Shown in pieces: positions 58,083 through 64,000 of a stretch of DNA of 64,000 nt. Both the position numbers and the translations under genes were made by a program. The stretch is from positions 62,001 to 126,000 of the forward strand of contig JAYUQP010000091.1 in NCBI GenBank assembly GCA_043757265.1, given 5' to 3'. This DNA comes from JANPLN01 sp043757265. Its GTDB lineage: Bacteria; Bdellovibrionota; Bdellovibrionia; Bdellovibrionales; JAGQZY01. Positions within the stretch are counted from its first letter, which is position 1, and each line of letters begins with the position of its first letter. The notes below the pieces were generated by a model. That model did no database searches. It was not told the origin of the DNA and saw nothing but the letters and a program-made list of their open reading frames with translations.

Positions 58083-61058
58083 TTATTCCTTGGTTAAATT
58101 AAATAATCCAGCTAAAAATATATACGTATCGTAGTAGTTGTTAGTTTCCTCTAGAAGTAGCCTAATGTGTTTCAGAATTTGCAGGACTGTGTATTTTTTA
58201 TAAGCTTCGGGCGACATCTGACTCACTTCTAACGCTGTAAATGTGGTTTCGGTGGCGATATTGTCGATGTCGTTAAAATTAATACCAACAAGGTCCGCAC
58301 TTAGCTCGCCACTCAAATCCATCAGCTGACCCATGCGCTGAGTTTTTTCCTCGAAGGTATTTGAAAAAAGAGTGCGAGATACATCTTGAGTGAACAAAAA
58401 GGGATTTGCCCCGCCGATGTTCTCCATAGAAATTGCATCGAGTGCATCAGTTGAATTTGCGTATTTGAAGTGACGGGTGTGCTCGGCAAATTGCAGAATA
58501 AAATTTTGTAATTTAGTGCTAAATGCCGTTCTATTACCTTGAGTCAGTATCGTCGTAGAAACCTTTTCCAGCACTTTACCGTAAATTTGCATTTGCCCAA
58601 TCAGGGACATGTTCACACTTTGCCGATTTAAAACCTTTTCATGCAAATTTCTTTCAGTGATGAGATTTGCCCGTCCTCGATTGTGAACTCGGGAAACGAG
58701 AATCGAGGGACTGTCGTAGCTCACATAGGAAAAGAAATTGTCATCGACCATCTGTGTGTAGCTTGAGATATATTTTTTATAGAAGGACATAACATCTGGT
58801 AAAATCATGCGATTCCACCAGGTGCGAGAAATTTCGGTGGTGGCTCCCGAAGTCAGCGGCACTCGCACGTCGGTTAAAACCGAGAGCGGATCGATGTAAT
58901 TTGAATAGTCGGTTAACCAAAGGGCACCTGGTTTTACATCTGAAAATTCAGCGCTCTCATCCATATCTTTAGCCAGAAACAAAGAATTGTGACGTGCAAA
59001 TTGGCAGCTTTCTGGATAAAAAGCATCATTCGGTAAGTTCACTAAACGAGGCAATTCGAGAGTTGCCGGAAACCCGCTCATAGACGCTGTGGATTGAAAG
59101 GTTGTGTCGTTCGAGCAAAGCACCTGGCGAAGTGTGTCTTCAACGGGCAACGACTTCGTAAGAAGGTCTACCCATTCTACATTGTAAGAAACAAAAGAGT
59201 TCCTGTTTTCTGAAAAGAACAGACGGGCACTTTGCGGGATAAATCTCAAAATCTTCATGGCCCGGCAAAAATACGGATCGCGGTCGAAACCACCGCACAT
59301 GCGGTCAGGGTTCCATGGTTGCTGAGCCTGTATTTTTTGTTTGAAGGCAACAAGGGCGTTGGCTAAGCGGTTTTCGAAGGTGGTCCGATTGATAACAAGG
59401 GGATTTTTGAAAGAGTTTTTATAATCGGTGAAAGCACTTTCGAGGTTCACTATGTCGTCTTTTAAAAAAATTTGATGCGATTGAACCATGGTGGCTGTCG
59501 ATGCGCGGAAGTACTCTTCCCACGTGGTTTTTACCGCAAACGCTGTATCGTAGAGAGAAAGCAAAGTTGAAGGGCGTTCGCTACGTTGTAAATAAATTTG
59601 TTCAAGCAGATATTTGCCAGAGAAAAATGAGGCAATGTATTTTTCCCACTTCATAACGTAATCGGGAAAAGATCGTGTGAGACGGGCCAGTGTAACCCGT
59701 TCGCGGTAGCGGCGTGAATAAAAATCAAGATCTTTTAGTGCAAGGGCAAGGCGGTCGACCGAGTTACATCGTTGAGTCGGGGCGGCACGGTAATGGACCT
59801 GTACCATGTGGCAGGAAAGATCCACGGACTCTGAAGCAAAGCCACCGGCTCTTTCGATGCCATTTGCAATTCCAAAAAGTTCTCGGGTGTTTCGCCGAAT
59901 ATCTGGAGCGTCATACAGATACCACACCATTTGCATGGTGGGAATCTCAAGAACTTTTGTCCAAGCTAGAAATATAACAAGCTCTCCTACCATTATAAAC
60001 ACGCCACCAACACCAGACGCGCGGCCTGCGGTGAGAGTGACTCTAAACACATTCTTTGCAACCTTTAGGGCGCGCGTGCGACTCATGTATTGAAGCAAAG
60101 CGTTTTGCGAAGCTCGTGCCTCTCCGGGGACATTAAAAAATTGGCCGTGATTGATAAGCCATTGGAAAAATCTTTGCGAACCAGCCGACATCATCGCGCC
60201 ACCAATGAGAGATGGAATCCCTGCTCCAAAATCGAGCCAAAATTTTTCGGCGGACAAAAAATGAGTCGCTGCCGATGCACAAAATGTGCTTTTGAAGTTT
60301 GCCCGAGCAAGATCGCGTACACATTCTTTAAATGTAGGAATTGTTAAAATGTGCGAAACAATCTGTTGTGCCGCCATACCAAAGGACATTCCTGCATAAC
60401 CAATCAATGGACGGAGTGAACGCATGCGCTTTTCAGTAAGCGGCTTACCAATCATTTCGGAGGTAGCAACGGCTAAGTTTGTAAGATGGGCCGATGCAAT
60501 TCGGTTACCCAAAACGAAGCCAAAAAATCCAATGTTCCCTTCGAGAGTCGTCATAGCTTTTAAAAGATGTTCAGCGCACAGCGGAGTGTTCGTGTTGGTA
60601 GCAGGAGCCCATTTCCAGGCGTTAAAAAGTGAGCCGCTTCCAATTCCATAGCAACCGACAAGTTCCATAACGATCATTGCGGCATTGAATTTTCCAAATT
60701 CAGCTGGGAAACCACGAACCGCTCCAGTAAAGTTGCGGCGGAAATTAGTATCTGTTCTTAAAGCTGCATTAAACTGACTGGCTGTCGCTATATCTATAGG
60801 TATCAGCTTTCGGCCATTTTCGGTTTCGGCCATTGTGTAAAAGGTTTCCACTGTGCGACCAGAAACGGGATCAACGGTGCGCTCGATGTACATATTGGGT
60901 GTTGTGGGATGTGGGATGAGATTAGAAGGTTGTACGCCATCGCTCGTCGTCAAACTGCTCAAATCCAAACGGGGTTGATCCATCGGACCGGCAGCGGACA
61001 CGAGTGGGAAAAAGAAAAACAAAAAAACCAAGAGAGAATTTTTATTGTTGTTTATCAT
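58083..61058 (-). CDS. large exported protein of unknown function
   Basis: The 991-residue protein has a signal peptide (MINNNKNSLLVFLFFFFPLVSA) and several hydrophobic stretches in its first 400 residues (for example VGGVFIMVGELVIFLAWTKVL), so it may be membrane-embedded or form an oligomeric pore. The C-terminal ~550 residues are mainly helical, without motifs I recognise. It is the first gene of an operon that includes mtgA, suggesting a role in envelope growth or in a predator-like cell surface. I give no function. Confidence 0.65.
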   Translation of the reverse strand: MINNNKNSLLVFLFFFFPLVSAAGPMDQPRLDLSSLTTSDGVQPSNLIPHPTTPNMYIERTVDPVSGRTVETFYTMAETENGRKLIPIDIATASQFNAALRTDTNFRRNFTGAVRGFPAEFGKFNAAMIVMELVGCYGIGSGSLFNAWKWAPATNTNTPLCAEHLLKAMTTLEGNIGFFGFVLGNRIASAHLTNLAVATSEMIGKPLTEKRMRSLRPLIGYAGMSFGMAAQQIVSHILTIPTFKECVRDLARANFKSTFCASAATHFLSAEKFWLDFGAGIPSLIGGAMMSAGSQRFFQWLINHGQFFNVPGEARASQNALLQYMSRTRALKVAKNVFRVTLTAGRASGVGGVFIMVGELVIFLAWTKVLEIPTMQMVWYLYDAPDIRRNTRELFGIANGIERAGGFASESVDLSCHMVQVHYRAAPTQRCNSVDRLALALKDLDFYSRRYRERVTLARLTRSFPDYVMKWEKYIASFFSGKYLLEQIYLQRSERPSTLLSLYDTAFAVKTTWEEYFRASTATMVQSHQIFLKDDIVNLESAFTDYKNSFKNPLVINRTTFENRLANALVAFKQKIQAQQPWNPDRMCGGFDRDPYFCRAMKILRFIPQSARLFFSENRNSFVSYNVEWVDLLTKSLPVEDTLRQVLCSNDTTFQSTASMSGFPATLELPRLVNLPNDAFYPESCQFARHNSLFLAKDMDESAEFSDVKPGALWLTDYSNYIDPLSVLTDVRVPLTSGATTEISRTWWNRMILPDVMSFYKKYISSYTQMVDDNFFSYVSYDSPSILVSRVHNRGRANLITERNLHEKVLNRQSVNMSLIGQMQIYGKVLEKVSTTILTQGNRTAFSTKLQNFILQFAEHTRHFKYANSTDALDAISMENIGGANPFLFTQDVSRTLFSNTFEEKTQRMGQLMDLSGELSADLVGINFNDIDNIATETTFTALEVSQMSPEAYKKYTVLQILKHIRLLLEETNNYYDTYIFLAGLFNLTKE

Positions 61059-61270
61059 AGGCTTACTACCAGCAAATTCGAGACCATCTAAATCCTTAAA
61101 TAATTCAACCCAAGCGGCGTTTAAACGCGAGATGAGCTCAAAATTGCTAATCCACTGTCGTAAATTTCGACACCCAAAAGTATTAGTTTCAATGTGAGAC
61201 AGTTGGCGACCGTATCATACTGGCACTCCGATTGCTCTCTTTAAGATTGGACATTCGATTTGGGGTATTT

Positions 61271-61912
61271 ATGAAAATGAAACTATTAGTAATTTGTTTA
61301 ATTGGATTCGGTCTAAATGGCTGCGCCAATAAATCTTTCGAAGCAGCGTCGCCATCCGTAGGTGACGAGGATATTTTTCAGCCGCCTCCTATCGGTGACG
61401 ACGATGATGTGATTGATGATGATTTAATAGTAGATCCCGATCCATTGGTCTGCCCCCGCTACGACTTGATTGTAGATTCGGTAGATCAGCAAAGTGCTCA
61501 TCGCAATTATCGTTTTGTGTATAATTCAGAAATGAAAATGACATCCACGCAAGGTGATATCGATGTTACTTTTCAGCAAAACAGTTCTTCGACAAACTAC
61601 ACGCAGTGTTCTGGAAGTTTTACGAACACGGCAATTTCAACGGGTCTTAAGCCCTTGGATATCACCCAGGAGCTGACGAAACAAATTCTTATCAGCCACG
61701 GAAAAGTTTGCGCCACGGTCATGCCAGTTCGCTCCTCTACAATCCGAGTCATAGATTCCGCCACCGGGCGTACACTTTTTGATGAACAAGTTTTTCGCCA
61801 GCAAAACGGCGCCTGCGAATTCGGTTACACTCTTGAAGGACAAGACTTACGCCGGCAGCTGATCGAATTCTCCCGCGCCATCGTCGATATCAAAGCCGCA
61901 TCCTGCAACTAA
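61271..61912 (+). CDS. lipoprotein of unknown function
   Basis: With the ATG at 61271 the protein has 213 residues and a lipobox LNGC (MKMKLLVICLIGFGLNGC). Next comes an acidic linker (DEDIF...GDDDDVIDDDLIVDPD) and a beta-rich domain with four cysteines. The acid stretch might bind Ca2+. The stop codon lies at the edge of the first small hairpin in the following repeat cluster. Confidence 0.6.
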   Translation: MKMKLLVICLIGFGLNGCANKSFEAASPSVGDEDIFQPPPIGDDDDVIDDDLIVDPDPLVCPRYDLIVDSVDQQSAHRNYRFVYNSEMKMTSTQGDIDVTFQQNSSSTNYTQCSGSFTNTAISTGLKPLDITQELTKQILISHGKVCATVMPVRSSTIRVIDSATGRTLFDEQVFRQQNGACEFGYTLEGQDLRRQLIEFSRAIVDIKAASCN

Positions 61913-62110
61913 AAGGTACCAAGTACCTTTTCCGGCGCTGTGACACAGCTCATCTCTCGTATATGCATGGTCCAACTAAAAGGTACCAAGTACCTTTTCC
62001 GGCAACGTAACAAAGCTCATCTCTCATATATTTACGGAATAGGTACTTGGTACTTTTTCAGAATTAGAAGGTGCGAAGCACCTTCTAGTATCAGGTAAAG
62101 CACCTTCTAG
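61911..62110. repeat. cluster of small GGTACC/GCACC hairpin repeats
   Basis: Two units of about 67 bp start at 61907 and 61974, each with the perfect hairpin AAAAGGTAC-CAA-GTACCTTTT (61911-61931 and 61978-61998) followed by related bases (GCTCATCTCTC). Then come an inverted partial copy AGGTACTTGGTACTTTTT (62041-62058), the hairpin TAGAAGGTGC-GAA-GCACCTTCTA (62065-62087) and GCACCTTCTAG (62100-62110), which overlaps the stop of the next gene. It separates convergent genes and may also terminate transcription. Confidence 0.75.
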
Positions 62111-63510
62111 GTATCGGCGTAGTTTTCGACGTCGAACTCTAGGCTGAGTTCGTGGGGTAGAGGTCTGCGGATGGCGCGGTAGTACGTGCGTGGCGACATT
62201 GATAATAAATCAGTTAAAGTCGGCATGTAGATGTCAGCAAAACGGTCTACCTGATAAGCAAAATAACTCTCTTCATTCCCGGCGCGCATCGTCTGTCCCC
62301 AGTAGGGATTGAAGATTGCCTGAATTTCTTCGATCAGTTTACTAATCTGCTGATCAATCCGTGTTGTCTCGTCTTGAATCTTTTTTAGCTCTGCAGAGTG
62401 TTCCTTACCAGTTTCGATTTCTTCTGAGGCCAGTCGAACAGCTTCGTTTTCGAGCGGTGATTTTTTTTGCATCAACTGCTGAATCTGTTGCTGGCAGGGA
62501 TTGGCTTTGCGCAAACTTTCGATTTCGCTTTCAAGCTCTTCGATGACAACCGCTGTTCGCCATTTGCTATCTTTTTTAAGGCGTACAATATCGCCGTAGA
62601 TATGATCGCCCACATATAAAATATCTTCGCCCTTTACGTCGAGGCTTTCTTCAAACAAAGGAGCACAACCACCTTGGTAAATGCCGGGAACCAGTTTTGC
62701 GTCGTAATTTGTTAAAGAGCCATCAGTTGGGTTTACTTTTAGAAAATTTTGATTGTCGTAGAAAAATCGCGGTTTACGAGCACTAGTGATGACGAATTCA
62801 AATAGATCCGTCCATGATTTATGCTCTTTAAGATAAGGCGTGATGGCAAAATCGAGCAGTGCTTTTGAGTAGTGATAGTCGGAGTTGGTAACGATAAAAA
62901 GCCGTTTGCCGTGTTTTTTGTAGCGCTCTAAACCTTCCACAAGCTTTGGATCGGCAATGATATACTTTGCCAAATCTTTTCGTACGATACTTTTTAGAGA
63001 GTCATCTCTGTGGGCCATATCCATGGCTTCGATGATGTCGCTGAGAAGCTTAGGATACTCTGGCATTTTGTGATCTGGAGTGCTGTCTTTGACGTCGACC
63101 AATTGGCCAAATAAAATCGCCACCGACAAAGAAAAAGCCGTATCGACGGCTACGAAATTTTTGTCGCTCAAATCAACATAGGTCCCATGGTAGTCTTTTT
63201 GCTGCTGACGATAATCGATACGTTTTGTTCCATGATGGCTTACGCGAATGGCACCGTGTCGGCTCACTTTGAGTATATTTCCTTTGGCGGAGTCAATCAC
63301 CAGCCCGCGAATGACGGATGTAAATTCGAATGGCAGCTTCAATATCTTTTCGGGATAACCCTGAACTTCGACAAGTTTTTTTAAGAGGTGTTGGTGAGCC
63401 AAAGCCTCAAAGGTGTGACTGTAGTAACGAACCAACGTGTGATCCATATCGAAGCCAATATGTTTAATTTTTCTAAGATTCAGAGTTCTGTTGGTGAAAA
63501 CGTAGGCCAT
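62107..63510 (-). CDS. HAD-superfamily 5'-nucleotidase (cN-II-like, PF05761)
   Basis: The 467-residue protein matches the purine 5'-nucleotidase family: HIGFDMDHTLVRYYS (motif I, Asp-Met-Asp), KRLFIVTNSDYHYS (motif II) and DILYVGDHIYGDIVRLKK (motif IV). A coiled-coil-like insertion at ~325-390 is common in the family. It dephosphorylates IMP/GMP-type nucleotides in the cytosol. The downstream rhodanese-like gene on the same strand ends 24 bases before this one starts, so they may share a transcript. Confidence 0.88.
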   Translation of the reverse strand: MAYVFTNRTLNLRKIKHIGFDMDHTLVRYYSHTFEALAHQHLLKKLVEVQGYPEKILKLPFEFTSVIRGLVIDSAKGNILKVSRHGAIRVSHHGTKRIDYRQQQKDYHGTYVDLSDKNFVAVDTAFSLSVAILFGQLVDVKDSTPDHKMPEYPKLLSDIIEAMDMAHRDDSLKSIVRKDLAKYIIADPKLVEGLERYKKHGKRLFIVTNSDYHYSKALLDFAITPYLKEHKSWTDLFEFVITSARKPRFFYDNQNFLKVNPTDGSLTNYDAKLVPGIYQGGCAPLFEESLDVKGEDILYVGDHIYGDIVRLKKDSKWRTAVVIEELESEIESLRKANPCQQQIQQLMQKKSPLENEAVRLASEEIETGKEHSAELKKIQDETTRIDQQISKLIEEIQAIFNPYWGQTMRAGNEESYFAYQVDRFADIYMPTLTDLLSMSPRTYYRAIRRPLPHELSLEFDVENYADT

Positions 63511-63534
63511 AAATAATGAAGCTTTCCTTAAGAA

Positions 63535-63885
63535 TTATTTTTCGATTTTTAGACCGTACTCGTTCCAAAGCAACATTCCGCCGCGCATGTTAAAGACCTC
63601 GGTAAAACCGCTTTCTAATGCGAAACTTGTGGCTTGCGCCGAGCGCCCTCCACTACGGCATACGAAGATAATTGTTTTATCTTTTGGAAGAGTGTCGATT
63701 CGTTCGGGAAGCTGATCGAGTGTGACCAGTGTGGCTCCAGGGATGTGCCCCAACTCGCCAACGAATTCATCAGGTCTACGAACATCAATGAGAGTTAACT
63801 TGGATGTATTGCTTTGTATTTCTTTTGGGTCGAGATCCCACACGTCGGGAAACTGCGGGTTTTCTGTTTTTGAAGTAAAATCCAT
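63535..63885 (-). CDS. rhodanese-like domain protein
   Basis: The ATG at 63885 is chosen because GGAGGAAG lies just upstream; it gives 116 residues. It is a single rhodanese domain: LIDVRRPDEFVGELGHIPGAT and the active-site loop FVCRSGGRSAQAT with catalytic Cys. Members transfer sulfane sulfur, though many are of unknown use. Beyond it (63886-64000) no gene can be supported, though an ATG at 63983 could open one outside the window. Confidence 0.88.
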   Translation of the reverse strand: MDFTSKTENPQFPDVWDLDPKEIQSNTSKLTLIDVRRPDEFVGELGHIPGATLVTLDQLPERIDTLPKDKTIIFVCRSGGRSAQATSFALESGFTEVFNMRGGMLLWNEYGLKIEK

Positions 63886-64000
63886 AACTTCCTCCAAAGG
63901 ACGATTATGATCGTTTAGCACAGGGACGCCTATTAAAATCTTAAAAATGATATGCTGCGCACAACATCTACGGCCAAAGCTGATGGACGCAAATGCAAAG

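Noticed and set aside
61907..62058. Possible CRISPR-like array from the evenly spaced GGTACC hairpins
   Set aside because: There are only two full units, the intervening bases are related rather than unique, and no cas genes are nearby.
63983..64000. ATG near the right edge that could start a plus-strand gene
   Set aside because: Only six codons are visible, so nothing can be said about it.

Overview
The window most likely comes from a Bdellovibrionota-type (Bdellovibrio-like) Gram-negative bacterium. This is an inference from the high density of secreted and lipoprotein genes of unknown function, Tat and multi-haem CxxCH proteins, an outer-membrane-type barrel, several predicted muralytic proteins and a moderate base composition. 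No 16S rRNA or other decisive marker is present.

0-5.4 kb: murA (5' end outside the window), a large membrane-anchored TPR protein, a small membrane protein, serS and, just after it, tRNA-Ser(UGA). 5.3-5.6 kb: first copy of a repeat of about 310 bp anchored on the tRNA 3' end. 5.9-8.5 kb: a fatty-acid desaturase and a secreted beta-helix protein. 8.75-13.3 kb: a tightly coupled minus-strand operon of four exported proteins (two with CxxCH haem motifs, one Tat substrate, one lipoprotein candidate). 13.5-15.1 kb: small secreted proteins, one with a lysozyme-like pattern.

15.2-23.7 kb: purT with a radical SAM gene, a HAD phosphatase, a protein-glutaminase-like secreted enzyme, rarD, a YbjQ/YbjQ/M48 peptidase operon, a Lon-N protein and a YdjM-like membrane hydrolase. 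23.8-26.4 kb: a plastic patch with a beheaded four-helix-bundle gene, the second (inverted) copy of the tRNA-anchored repeat, and a 1.9-kb islet inserted at the 3' end of tRNA-Ser(GCU). The islet carries one operon: ribbon-helix-helix antitoxin, RelE/ParE toxin, SLT-domain protein without a signal peptide, and a lipoprotein. 26.4-33.2 kb: gmhA, tRNA-Arg(ACG), dps, selO, and a secreted HAD/metallophosphoesterase pair.

33.2-41.4 kb: a photolyase island. It holds a YecM-DUF4269 fusion, a GbsR/MarR regulator with a perfect inverted-repeat operator, a CRY-DASH photolyase, a DUF2256-DUF3253 protein, OsmC, a renalase-like flavoprotein, an E2-like acyltransferase, and a second operon (DUF393, membrane protein, photolyase-related protein) behind a matching operator (AGTTTA-N8-TAAACT). 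The photolyase-related protein lacks all four expected Fe-S cysteines.

41.6-49.4 kb: a frameshifted lipoprotein metalloprotease, a CheB-CheR-PAS-histidine-kinase fusion coupled to a receiver protein, a lipoprotein and barrel pair, and tRNA-Asn(GUU) with a duplicated 3' end. 49.4-64 kb: a TPR protein, rmuC, an esterase, a MITE-like palindrome, dusB-typA, a four-gene operon (991-aa exported protein, 197-aa secreted protein, SDR, mtgA), a lipoprotein, a cluster of small hairpins, and a 5'-nucleotidase/rhodanese operon.

The most unusual content is the tRNA-3'-end repeat family, the toxin-antitoxin/SLT/lipoprotein islet, the photolyase regulon and the four-gene exported-cytochrome operon.
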